DNA of 64,000 bases from Isoperla grammatica (lineage: Eukaryota; Arthropoda; Insecta; Plecoptera; Perlodidae): contig OX246743.1 of the NCBI GenBank assembly GCA_945910005.1, forward strand, positions 37,937,461 to 38,001,460, written 5' to 3'. Positions 1 through 9,311 of the stretch are shown here, in pieces. Position 1 is the stretch's first letter. Every line of letters starts with the position of its first letter. The position numbers and the translations under genes were made by a program. The notes under the pieces are model-generated. The model did no database searches and had not been told where the DNA came from. It saw only the letters and a list, made by a program, of their open reading frames with translations.

Positions 1-1080
1 AATAAGAATAAAATTCTGAAACATTTATCATACACGCATACCAAACCATATTATCGTGGTGTTTGTATTTTGTCGTTGCGGTGCCTACTTCTTGAACTCT
101 GTCTAAAACACTGTATTTTACATGGTTTTAATACTTCTACCTATTATCCCTTTGTCCAGTACTTAACATTTAGGTACACTTGGGATTGACTTGAGGTTAC
201 ACACTATATCGTAGACTTCGAACACCGCAGTGCCCGAAGTCTACGATAGAGTGCGTATAAACTGAGGCATAGACGAGACTATAATTTTGGATGTGTGGAT
301 TCGATTAATTCACATGCAGACCATCTGGACTGAGAAATTTTGCCATATTTTCCTTTAGTCAAAGAACATTTTTTAAAGTTGAGTTCTTTTCCATCTCTCA
401 AAATTCCACATTAATCTTGATTCATCAGATTAGAAGGTCAATCTTTACAGAAGGTGCATTCATAAATAATTTTGAACTTCAAACATTTTCACCATGTGCA
501 GTAGCACTGCATGCGCGCTATTTAGTATCATGCAGGCGCGTGCAGGTGCCCTTGTGACCCTGTTGGAACGGGCGGGATATCTTAGAACAAGTGTCCCTTC
601 TCTTGAAAATTTAATTTTGCTAAAAAATAGCTTGTACGGAATAATTAATCGATGCTGAACTTGGTTACTGTTTATTTGTGATTTAGTGTATGTAGAATAG
701 TCCAGGTTCAATATGTGTAGATACTCCAGTGGTGTAGAATAGTTCTTTGACTCTTTATTCATTGTGGTTCAATGTTTTCAGTGTTGCAATGGTTACAGAA
801 TAGTTCTGTTGAATATGCATTCATTGGATTGTAGGAGTGCAGCTTTTTCGTGCTTTTTAGTTGCAAAACTACAAGTGCAGTTTTTTACTGTGTTTATTAA
901 AGCTCATTCGGGTGCTGTATGTTCAAGTGCTTATTGTGTACAGCTTTCAAGTGCATTGTCCTAGTGTGCTTAAACCATCTTCTGCTACCCCGGTACTTGT
1001 ATGTTCCAGTGCAGGTGTTTAAGTGCAGGTAGGTGTTCAAGTGCAGGTGCTCTAGTGCGTTAAGAAGGTCCTGCAGTTAC
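1..1080. other. Intron flank, no exon seen
   Basis: This stretch lies downstream (minus-strand sense) of gene B exon 3 and should be intron. It contains a hairpin near 204-251 and, from about 840 to 1060, a loose series of degenerate copies of an AAGTGCAGGT-like motif. No open frame here has splice sites or recognisable protein content, and the catalytic-domain exons expected for gene B are not in it. Confidence 0.5.
204..251. repeat. Short inverted repeat (hairpin)
   Basis: Two arms of about 17 bases (204-220 and 235-251), identical except for one position, flank a 14-base spacer. No family relative is seen in the window. It may be the core of a small foldback element or simply a local hairpin. 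Confidence 0.55.
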
Positions 1081-1773
1081 CCCTGTATCCTGCCCCGTCC
1101 TGCGGACTCCCCGCCGATCCTGCAGACGGCCTCAGGACGATGTCTGGTCGTGGTGTACTCGAACCGGGCCGCGATCCTCCACCACCACCGAAATGTGGCC
1201 GATTCTGGTTGAAATCAACCGGCCGGGTCGGGAAGTTCGGCTGGTTCTGGTTGTAGTCAGGTTTGTGTACTTGTGTGACCGTCCCTACGCCTACCGGTTT
1301 GATCACAGTCACTGGCCGAAGTGGTTTACCAGGGTTCACGTTTGATATTACAATCGTCGTCCCGGGTTTGTGTTGACCATTGTAATTCGGTTTGTTTTGA
1401 TTGTAATCTGGTTTATTTTGATTGAAATCAGTTGGTTTGTTTTGATTGAAGTCTTGTGGTTTGTTTTGATTAAAGTCTTGTGGTTTGTTTTGATTAAAGT
1501 CTGGTTTGTTTTGATTGAAGTCGGGTTTGTTTTGATCGAAGTCGGGTCTGTTGACAGTATGTCCGGGCCGTACGAAAGTGAACGTGGGTTTTTTGTTCGG
1601 GTCGTTTTGTGTTGGCCTGAGGAAGGTGTATTTGACGGGCTTCGAAGTTCCCCATGTTTGTGGTGATGGTTTGGCGCCGTTGCCCGGGTAGGTGTAGAAC
1701 AGTGGCGGACGACTCGCCGCGGCGTCGTGGTTGCCGCCCGAGGCTAGGTGGTGGGTTTCAATGTACTCCAGAG
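1081..1773 (-). CDS. Gene B exon 3: Pro/Asn/Gln-rich repeat linker of a secreted clip-type serine protease (homologue)
   Basis: Internal exon of 693 bases (231 codons), phase 1 at both ends. It starts after a CTCACAG acceptor (AG at 1774-1775) and ends before a GTAACT donor at 1080. It joins the knot exon at 7615-7797 in frame. The protein starts LEYIETHH and then carries an array of short units such as DFNQNKP, DFNQNKPQ and DYNQNKP at about 1375-1550. A Val/Pro-rich stretch, a GGGGGSRPGS linker and a Ser/Pro-rich end follow. No enzyme domain is present. Such low-complexity extracellular spacers often separate a clip domain from a protease domain in arthropod proteases, so the catalytic domain is expected left of base 1 (inference). 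Base composition is clearly more GC-rich than the surroundings. The 5' edge of the exon, with its acceptor, has been tandemly copied upstream (1780-2445). Confidence 0.8.
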
Positions 1774-2445
1774 CTGTGAGTGGGCGAGTATAGGGGTGGC
1801 TGGTTAGTAACACTTACACATGGTATAGTTTAGTACAGTTAGTGCATATATTCTAGGCAGTGGCGTAACAGTGGCGGGTGGTTGCCGCCCGAGGCTAGGT
1901 GGTGGGTTTCAATGTACTCCAGAGCTGTGAGTGGGCGAGTATAGGGGTGGCTGGTTAGTAACACTTACACATGGTGTGGTTTCGAACACAGTTAGTGCAT
2001 ATATTCTAGGCAGTGGCATAACAGTGGCGGGTGGTTGCCGCCCGAGGCTAGATGCATGGTGGGTTTCAATGTACTCCAGAGCTGTGAGTGGGCGAGTATA
2101 GGGGTGGCTGGTTAGTAACACTTGCACATGGTATGGTTTAGTACACTGTTAGTGCATATATTCTAGGCAGTGGCGGGTGGTTGCCGCCCGAGGCTAGATG
2201 CATGGTGGGTTTCAATGTACTCCAGAGCTGTGAGTGGGCGAGTATAGGGGTGACTGGTTAGTAACACGTACACATGGTATGGTTTAGATCACAGTTAGTG
2301 CATATATTCTAGGCAGTGGCGGGTGGTTGCCGCCCGAGGCTAGGTGGTGGGTTTCAATGTACTCCAGAGCTGTGAGTGGGCGAGTATAGGGGTGGCTGGT
2401 TAGTAACACTTACACATGGTATGGTTTAATACTGTTAGTGCATAT
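1706..2445 (-). repeat. Tandem array (about 150 bp x 5) of an exon 5' edge and its splice acceptor
   Basis: Five copies of a unit containing the CTCACAG acceptor and the first roughly 45-50 coding bases of gene B exon 3. The shared landmark TGTACTCCAGAG starts at 1762 (genuine exon), 1913, 2070, 2216 and 2358, giving spacings of 151, 157, 146 and 142 bases. The four extra copies lie in the intron just upstream of the true acceptor in the minus-strand sense. Because the unit lengths are not multiples of three, the copies do not extend the reading frame. Splicing to the nearest decoy reads about 27 residues and then a stop. Confidence 0.88.
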
Positions 2446-3880
2446 ATCCAAGGTTCTTCCATTCACTCCTATACTTCCATACTTTTTATTTTAATTATAA
2501 CATAAGGCGCCTTACGTAAGAAGGCGGCAGATTATATCAATGTGGGTAACACCCAAGATTCTAATTCGGGAGGTCGTTGCCGGTTTGATACGGTCACCAG
2601 CAATTCTGACTGAAGGTTTTTTTCGGAGGTTTTTTCTCATTCATAAGGAAAATGCTGCTTTTAAAGGAAACTGAACTCCTGCTGAAGGATATACTGAATA
2701 GTATGTTTCTCTCTTGGTATTGTTAATTGCATGTAATAAATTAATCATGTTCATAATATACATAATTGTGTGCATGAAATTAATAATATCGTTAATTTAA
2801 TTATATTTTAAAAGTTATAGATAATTATTTACAATTAATGATCAATATATTTTGTGTTTTATTTTGTAGATACTTAAATTACTAGCAGGGAGTATTTTCA
2901 CTTTAAAAAAAATGTTAGCATCATAATGTATCGGCATTGTCCTTGAAATACTGCCAAGTGGTGCCAATGTAGGTATTAGGGCCAGTACTTGGGTAAAATA
3001 CCCTCCCTATCTCCGCGGAATGTCTAGATCTAGGTCTAGTTTAATATCGTGCAGATAAGGCGGGTTTTCTTATCGCGTCCAAGCTGGTTTAGGTCAATCT
3101 CAATCGTGTCGTGATGGCATTTGTTCATTAAGTAGTAAACGTATATGGAGAAATTCAGGCACAGCTTGTATGGTTGGTTACGCTAATTTAAAAGAATATT
3201 ACGAATTCCGAACTAGAAATCTTGTAACAGATTCAAATTCCTGAGCTGTTCTCAATGTTGGCGTTTTAAATGAAACGTGTACAAGATGTGGTGGTAGGTG
3301 TTAAGACCACAGCAAGTTGTTAAGAAAAACTATTGGAAATGGGTTTCAAAATGATGCATACTCAGATTTTATTAGATGTATAGATTATCAGTATAGCATG
3401 AATTAAAATATGTGAAACTAAAAAAAATATTTATAAGAATTGAGAAACAATTAGCATATTTGTGTTCATGCGCAATACTTGAGCAATGAAATGATAAATT
3501 TTAATTTATAATTTTGATTTAATATGATTATTATAGTACTTCAAGTAGATGAATATCGCAAAAATTACAGTTTGTTCGATTTTCGAGATGTAAAGGGTTA
3601 ACAAAAACTATTTTCCTGATATTTTTTAATAATGTTTTTTTGTTGGTTAAAATTTATGTTTTTACTAAACATTTCTGTATATATGAAAGAACAAAACATG
3701 AAATAAATGGCAATTTTAAAATCCAAGATTATCAACTGAACCAAATACCTGTTACAAACAAATACCGCGTTCGGGTAGTCTAGTCCACATGTTAAAATTA
3801 CTTAAATTCGCAACAATATTTACCTCCAGCAGATGAGCAATTATGTGTTATCGCCAGCGTGGTGACGCCGCTAGACCATA
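2446..3880. other. Gene B intron 2 segment
   Basis: AT-rich intronic sequence. A degenerate SINE-1 fragment lies at 2545-2640; nothing else here can be assigned to a gene or known element. Confidence 0.5.
2545..2640 (+). mobile_element. SINE-1 fragment (tRNA-derived), degenerate
   Basis: It matches the middle of the better copy at 9052-9311: CTAATTCGGGAGGTCG, a mutated B box (CCGGTTTGATAC) and the following CTGACTGAAGG plus T-rich stretch. The A-box half is missing or unrecognisable. Confidence 0.6.
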
Positions 3881-4014
3881 GATGACAATGTTAAATGGCG
3901 TAATAGTCAGTAATCATATTTTGTTTGGTGAAAGCTTGGAGACAAAGGCAAGCGTTATAACTCTCACTGTAACAACTCCTACTATGCAACAATGTCACGA
4001 TAGTATCAACAGAG

Positions 4015-4870
4015 TTCCGGCAGGTGATGGGTTCGAACAATTTCAATGTTGTGTTTCAGATAAATATCTACTTGCAAAAAATGTTTGAAAAATTATGGAC
4101 TAGTTGTCAATCAACTATATTAGAGCATTTTGTATTTGGTGGTGACGAGTCAAATAATTTCAATGTAATGTTTCAGATAAATATCTAGTTGCAAAACAAA
4201 TTGAAAAATTATGGACCAATTGTCAATAAACTATATCAGAGCATTTTTCATTGGGTGGTGACGAGTCAAAGAATTTCAATGTTATATTTCAGGTAAATAT
4301 ATATTTGCAAAAAAAATGAAAAATTATGAACCAATTGTCAATAAACTATATAAGAGCATTTTTTATTGGATGGTGACGAGTCAAAGAATTTCAATGTTAT
4401 GATTCAGGTAATAATCTAGTTGCAAAAAAAATCGAAGAATTATGGACTTAATGTCAATAAACTATATTAGTGCATTTTTTATTGGGCATGGTGACTAGTC
4501 CAAGAATTTCAATGTTATGTTTCAGGTAATTATTATCCAGTTGCAAATAATAAATGAAAAAATCTGAAATGTACAGGAATTCATAGTCTTCCCCTACCCC
4601 TATGGGCGCCCGTTGTTGCAAATGATTTGTTTTCTATATGGGAAATAACATGCATGAGGCAACAACGGGCGCCACTAGGAGTAGGGGGACGACTATGGAT
4701 ACGGACCTGCACACTAAACTATATTAGAGAATTTTTCATTGGGTGATGATGAGTTGGAAGAATTTCAATGTTAAGTTTCAGTTGATTATCTGTTTGGAAA
4801 TAAAACAAGAAAAATTGTGGACTGATTGTCTGCACATTAAACTGTATCATATCATTTCTTAGTGGGTGGC
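4015..4870 (+). repeat. Degenerate tandem repeat, about 115 bp unit
   Basis: Six or so diverged copies carry a shared core with GAAAAATTATGGAC, AAACTATATTAGAGCATTTT, GGTGGTGACGAGTC and TTTCAATGTTATGTTTCAG. Core starts near 4088, 4203, 4318 and 4432 give a spacing of about 115 bases. A foldback element (about 4569-4711) splits one copy. The array lies inside gene B intron 2. Confidence 0.75.
4569..4711. mobile_element. Foldback MITE-1, copy 1
   Basis: Palindromic element whose arms read ATTCATAGTC...CCCCTACCCCTA...GGGCGCCCGTTGTTGC and back. The centre holds a TTTCTATATGGGAAATAACATGCATG-like segment. The same family occurs at 7145-7281 and 22049-22202. It is inserted into the 115-bp tandem repeat, so it is younger than that array. 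Confidence 0.75.
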
Positions 4871-6059
4871 TTTCCTAACTCAGTAAGTAAAAGGATTTGC
4901 ATTGATGTCTTGAGAAAGCTACAAGATATTGAAAAAAACAAGTACCTAAAATCTGTTTTTCCCCGTACATTTTATCTACAAGACCTGTATTTTCCGTTCC
5001 GAGCGGTTTTCGAACTGAGTTGGATGACATTGTTGCTACACCACCTACGCTGCTGGCATTCCCCATGAGTACATGAGAACATCAGTTCTGATAATGTCGC
5101 GTTATCTGTAGTATAGGCCCTATCTATTGCACCGGTACAAATAAAAAAATAATGATACAAAAATATGTACAAATGAATACATGAAGTATACAAAGTTTAA
5201 GTCCAAGCGTACTTTTTTTGGAGATAACGTACTAAGTGTTCTTATCAACAAATTAATCTGAGTATTGAATTATTGCAACAAGTGTTCTAAGCTTTGTTTG
5301 GTGCAAGTTCTCAGAAAGTATTGCAATAGCGGAAGTACTGATAAGTGATAATTGATGATCAGTGTCAATAATAAGTAAGTATGGGAAAACTAACAGGGGA
5401 TACAGAAAAATGTAACCAAAATGAGCAATGAGCATACATTAAATACAAAATCATGTTAGCCATATGTTGTTTATGAAGTTATTGTGCTTTACGGCACATA
5501 TTTTAGCACAGTGCTTAAGTGTCCTTCTGACTTATCGAAAAACATAAGGAAAAACCTTCAGTCAGCACTACCGCTGACCAGAATCGAACCGGCATCTTTA
5601 CGAGTATTGCGTGTCAGCATTGAGCTACTGTCGTATTCCATGATCTCACCATAATCGTATCATTTTTTTAATTTGAACCTAATTTTCGTACTTGATAACT
5701 TCTTTCTATCTATATTTTGTCTTCTCTTAAAGTAGCCCCAACGAAAGGTTTCGCATACCGATCTCAGGTCATTGCCTATTGCCCCTTTCAACCGCGCCAA
5801 TTGAGAAAGAAAATCAACAGATACCTGGCGTTCTTTCACACATTCGTAAATACATGGTTCGGCTTAGTCGAGTACACAGGCGGTTTGGTCACACCCACAG
5901 ATAGGTAACCAACGGAAGGTCTTAAATTATCACCAATGGACCTGCTTAGATTAGATGGTAGGAATTTGTGAAGTAGAAAATTAAGTTGTCACCTTGGACT
6001 TGGCTGTGTCGTAAGCATCAGAATACTTTCGTTGGGACAACTTTATTCTAAATAAAAAG
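4871..6059. other. Gene B intron 2 segment
   Basis: Intronic AT-rich DNA. A degenerate minus-strand SINE-1 fragment sits at about 5543-5636 (GAATCGAACCGGC is its reversed B box). No exon with acceptable splice sites was seen. Confidence 0.45.
5543..5636 (-). mobile_element. SINE-1 fragment, degenerate
   Basis: Reverse-strand relative of the tRNA-derived SINE. The reversed B box GAATCGAACCGGC, the reversed AAAACCTTCAGTCAG segment and a weak A-box counterpart (GAGCTAC) are visible. Confidence 0.55.
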
Positions 6060-6358
6060 AAAGAAAGAAATTCACATTAAGAGTCGTAACTCAGTAACGA
6101 AACTGATTTTCAGTGGGGGACTTTAATTTAAAGCGTCTAAACCAACCCTGCAGGCTTCGAACATCATCGACGAGTGAGCGATAACCAATCAAAGATCGAT
6201 ATTTCAAATACGAAACATATGAATCAGTGATTGGACAGTGCGAACACCTGCGGACAAATGTCAGAATCAACAAGGCTGATTCAAAACAACCTTGAATTTA
6301 TTGAGTGCTTCGTTGCTAGGACGGCTCCAAAGTCACCGTTTACTTATTACTAAGCCAC
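6060..6358 (-). mobile_element. SINE-2-like retroposon copy
   Basis: About 300 bp, closely matching 19733-20060 (opposite strand) and 50735-50998. Shared landmarks are AACTGATTTTCAGTGGGGG, GCGATAACCAATCAAAG, GTGCGAACACCTGCGGACA and GAGTGCTTCGTTGCTAGGA. An A-rich simple tail (AAAGAAAGAAAG) at its left end places the 3' end there. It has no coding capacity. Confidence 0.72.
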
Positions 6359-6399
6359 GAGGTAATGGAACTGAATCCTTAATAAATTTAAAAAACTTC

Positions 6400-6475
6400 T
6401 GCCTGAAGTGGGATTTGAACCCAAGACCTTTGGAATGAGGGATGCTAACCACTGAACCAACGAGCAGCGAACAGC
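6400..6475 (-). repeat. tRNA-like fragment
   Basis: The reverse complement contains a B-box-like GGTTCAAATCCC and an A-box-like TGGTTCAGTGG, about 50 bases apart. It is probably a degenerate tRNA-derived retroposon head rather than a functional tRNA, because I cannot pair an acceptor stem. Confidence 0.4.
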
Positions 6476-7144
6476 AACGTACAGTGTGTTTGAAACCACC
6501 ATCACATGTTCTCAGTGTACATCCACGTTCATAACAAATGCACTATGGCCTTGTTTACACGTGACGGACAATAAAGAAGCTTGTGAAAGTGTCCCGTGCT
6601 TTGATTACAAAATTAGGCGACACTTCAAATGGAAAGTTTGTTTGCGTTCTGTCATTATCCTCTACAATACCTCACTTGATCGTAATTCAGTATTTATTGT
6701 TTTGAATTTGATAATTTCTTGGTTGCAAGTAGTTGGGCAGATGAATTGATTCTAAGGATGAAAGTAAGTAAGAATAGCTTTATCGCCGAAAGTCTGTGAT
6801 TCTACAATCATGTTATTTGATGGTCTTCTTGGTCGATGAATCGTTCGCCGGTTTCGATTTTGTGTCTGATACTTTTGATAACGACTGTATTTTCGAGACG
6901 TTGATGGGTGATACATAAAGATGTACATGTACGTGCAGTTCATTATCTTTCTTATCTCCTTTCTGACTTTCCCTAAATCGTTCATAAAAATGTCGACTTA
7001 CACAGCCTAGACAAATTCCTACCTCTTCAACATCTCGAATTGTGAGACTGTACGTTATGTGTATGTTGATGTAGGTGTTATACCTAGACTGATATGAGCC
7101 TACAAATAACTATATACTAAGTCCTACAGTAAGTTTGACAGACG

Positions 7145-7281
7145 TAGGTCCGTATTCATAGTCGTCCCCTACACCTTGGGGCGCCCGTCGTTGCCAGATT
7201 ACAAATAAATGCATGAAACTTACCATAAAGAAAACAAATCCTTAGGGGTAGGGGACGACTATGAATTCCAGTCTAAGTGAT
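7145..7281. mobile_element. Foldback MITE-1, copy 2
   Basis: Palindromic arms with ATTCATAGTCGTCCCCTAC and its reverse GTAGGGGACGACTATGAATT, enclosing a short AT-rich centre. Same family as 4569-4711 and 22049-22202. Confidence 0.75.
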
Positions 7282-7284
7282 TAG

Positions 7285-7611
7285 TAATAACGACTTAATA
7301 TTAAGTACTCATAATTAAATACTAATATATAAATAAAAATTACTGATAACCAAGTAATATATCCTACAGTAAGTGCTGATAATGGAGTAGGGCCTGTAAA
7401 TAACTCAGTGCTAGTAAGTAATAACTAAGTACTAATTACTAAGTACTATGTCCTGAAGTGCTTAACTAAGTAATTAACTACTAATTGCCAAGTGTTAATA
7501 AGGGAAGTACCAATAACAAAGTAAAGTAATAACTCAGTACTAATAAGTAATAACTAAGTACTACTAACTAAGTACTAATAACTAAGTACTAATAACTAAG
7601 TGCTAATGACT
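7285..7611 (+). repeat. Degenerate AAGTACTAATAACT tandem repeat
   Basis: The interval is filled with variants of AAGTACTAATAACT and AGTAATAACT, with a self-complementary AGTACT core. It runs right up to the donor site of gene B exon 2 (GT at 7613-7614). The intron 2 donor is therefore embedded in the edge of a microsatellite-like tract. Confidence 0.75.
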
Positions 7612-7614
7612 CAC

Positions 7615-7797
7615 TGGCGTTCTCCAGCGCGCCCACTTGGTGGTTGTCATCTATCTCTTCATCGTTCTTGTCGACGCAGCAGCTCCATATGAGACCCCCG
7701 GAGCAGAGGTCTAGAGGTCGACCCCCGGCTAGTACGCAAGAGATGCTCAGGCCGCAGTCGAACCTCGCCCCGCTATGCCAGCACGTCTGCGGTATCA
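7615..7797 (-). CDS. Gene B exon 2: clip-like six-cysteine disulfide-knot exon
   Basis: Internal exon of exactly 61 codons, phase 1 at both ends, between a TCTCCTCCAG acceptor (AG at 7798-7799) and a GTGAGT donor. Codons at 7676-7783 encode six Cys spaced C-x8-C-x5-C-x10-C-x7-CC. They include CVLAGGRPLDLCSGG and an LIWSCCV end. This arrangement, with a Gly-Gly before the fourth Cys and a terminal Cys pair, is that of clip or clip-like knot domains at the N-terminus of arthropod chymotrypsin-fold proteases (family knowledge). It joins exon 1 (15066-15795) through a split codon and exon 3 (1081-1773) in the same way. The following residues (KNDEEIDDNHQ) are acidic linker. I cannot assign an orthologue. 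The short length (36 residues from first to last Cys) is at the low end for clip domains. Confidence 0.85.
7676..7783 (-). other. Six-Cys clip-like knot domain
   Basis: Protein domain inside gene B exon 2. In clip domains the six Cys pair 1-5, 2-4 and 3-6; that pairing is assumed here from the family, not shown by the sequence. Confidence 0.7.
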
Positions 7798-7944
7798 CTG
7801 GAGGAGAAAACACTTGTTAAGTAAAATCGGAGACTTCATTTTAAGTGCACGAGATAATTCTCAAAGGAGACTAATTTTACCAGAGAACTTGCCCGTGTAA
7901 CACTTACACGCGCGATAGGTCTTCAGTTCTCTAATCAAGCGTAA

Positions 7945-8395
7945 ATTTCAATAGAGAACCCTGGACCTTGTCTACGTTGACATATCAAATACCCGTGACG
8001 TGCAAGCGACCGCTATTGCAGTGAGTGTTGAATCATGGCAACGCTGCAGCGCACAGCATCAATAGAGAACCCTGGACCTTGCCACGTTGCCATATCAAAT
8101 ACCCGTGACGTGCAAGCGACCGCTATTGCAGTGGGTGTTGAATCATGGCAACACTGCAGCGCACAGCATCAATAGAGAACCCTGGACCTTGCCACGTTGC
8201 CATATCAAATACCCGCGACGTGCGAGCGACCGCTACTGCAGTGAGTGTTGAATCATGGCAACACTGCAGCGCACAGCATCAATAGAGAACCCTGGACCTT
8301 GCCACGTTGCCATATCAAATACCCGCGACGTGCGAGCGACCGCTACTGCAGTAAGTGTTGGATCATGGCAACGCCGCAGTGCACAGGGGTTTCAA
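7945..8395 (+). repeat. 110-bp tandem repeat, four copies, CpG-rich
   Basis: Near-identical units with landmarks ATCATGGCAAC, ATAGAGAACCCTGGACCTTG and CGTGACGTGCAAGCGACCGC. The landmark AATCATGGCA lies at 8031, 8141, 8251 and 8361 (G at its start in the last), so the period is exactly 110. The array begins about 150 bp upstream of gene B exon 2 in the minus sense and is much richer in CpG than its surroundings. Confidence 0.9.
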
Positions 8396-8514
8396 ATTGG
8401 GGGTGGCTATCCGACGGACCTCACTTATTCCGTATCAATGGAGAGCGGCAAACTTCGGCTTGCACATAAAATGAAGTCTTCGATCTTCGTCGTGCATTTC
8501 ACCTTTTTTCTCGT

Positions 8515-8752
8515 AGGAGTCCCTGTTATAGGGTACACTCCAGCTTTACCTGAGGTGACCTTGACTAACTAGGTATATAACGGTGTTTGGATAGCTGGAA
8601 AGGAATATCCGAGGGTTGATAGTATGAATCAGTCCCAGTTTACGCTGAAGAAAACCTCGAAAAAACTTCACCCAGGACTACCGATGGCCGGAATCGAACC
8701 GGCGACCTCCCGAATGAGAGTCCCGCGTTTTATCGCTGAGCCACTTCTATCG
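8515..8752 (-). mobile_element. SINE-1 copy (tRNA-derived)
   Basis: Full-length-looking reverse-strand copy. The complement has A box TGGCTCAGCGA, B box GGTTCGATTCC, then TAGTCCTGGGTGAAG and the shared CTATCCAAACACC ... TAGTTAGTC ... CAGGTAAAGCTGG ... ACTCCTAC end. It matches 9052-9311 throughout. Confidence 0.82.
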
Positions 8753-8854
8753 ATGTCACTTTGTTCATAGTTAGAGGGTTCGAATATTATTTGGTGTTTA
8801 AACATGACGTGCTCGACAGCTATGATCGTATAACGTCGCGGGGTGTTTGGAGGA

Positions 8855-9048
8855 AAGTGACAACTAGGACGTAAAGGGGTACAGGGAGGACGAGGACTAC
8901 CTTTCGTCTGGCTTCTCCGCCTCAACCTGTCCAGCTAGGGTGACCCTACAAGAAGCACACGCTTCCATCGGCATAGCTCTCGGGATCAACAGAGCACGCC
9001 AACCTGCCCACCACGATAAGGTAGCTTAGCAGTCCCTGGGCAGGAAAG
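8855..9048 (-). mobile_element. Retroposon family 3 copy, lacking tail
   Basis: Contains CTGGCTTCTCCGCC, CTAGGGTGACCCTAC, AAGCACACGCTTCC, ACCACGATAAGGTAGC and AGTCCCTGGGCAGG. These are shared with 48300-48640, 52298-52542, 23272-23505 and 63341-63622. The tail end with ATCA repeats is missing here. It directly abuts the SINE-1 copy at 9052. Confidence 0.72.
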
Positions 9049-9051
9049 CCG

Positions 9052-9311
9052 ATAGAGGTGGCTCAGCGGTAAGACGCGAGACTCTAATTCGGTAGGTCGC
9101 CGGTTCGATTCTTGCCACCGGCAGTCCTGACTGAAGGTTTTTTCCGAGGTTTTCCTCAGTCGTAAAGGCGAATGCTGGGATTGAGTCATACCATCAGCCC
9201 TCGGACAATCCTTCCCAACTATCCAAACACCTTAATAACCTAGTTAGTCACCTGAAGAGGGGCACATCAGGTAAAAGCTGGTGTGCACCCTAGAACGGGT
9301 ATTCCTACAAA
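9052..9311 (+). mobile_element. SINE-1 copy (tRNA-derived), best example
   Basis: The tRNA-related head has an A box TGGCTCAGCGG at 9059-9069 and a B box GGTTCGATTC at 9102-9111, the internal RNA polymerase III promoter pattern. The body continues through CTGACTGAAGG, CCGAGGTTTTCCTCAG, CTATCCAAACACC and GGTAAAAGCTGG. It ends TATTCCTAC followed by an A-run. Relatives are at 8515-8752, 18050-18175 and 22402-22597. Confidence 0.85.

Noticed and set aside
1370..1666. Plus-strand open frame FVLIVIWFILIE over gene B exon 3
   Set aside because: Shadow of the DFNQNKP repeat on the minus strand, which has splice sites and phase agreement.
1913..2375. Extra protease exons encoded by the LEYIETHH copies
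   Set aside because: Each copy has an acceptor but no donor of its own, and the frame soon ends in a stop. They are duplicated exon edges, not exons.
8245..8572. Open frames across the 110-bp repeat
   Set aside because: The frame passes through tandem repeat DNA and a SINE; no splice sites or domain content.
9059..9111. Functional tRNA gene
   Set aside because: A and B boxes are present, but no acceptor stem pairs and the unit continues into a shared 250-bp body. It is a tRNA-derived SINE. The same reasoning applies to 8515-8752, 18050-18175 and 22402-22597.
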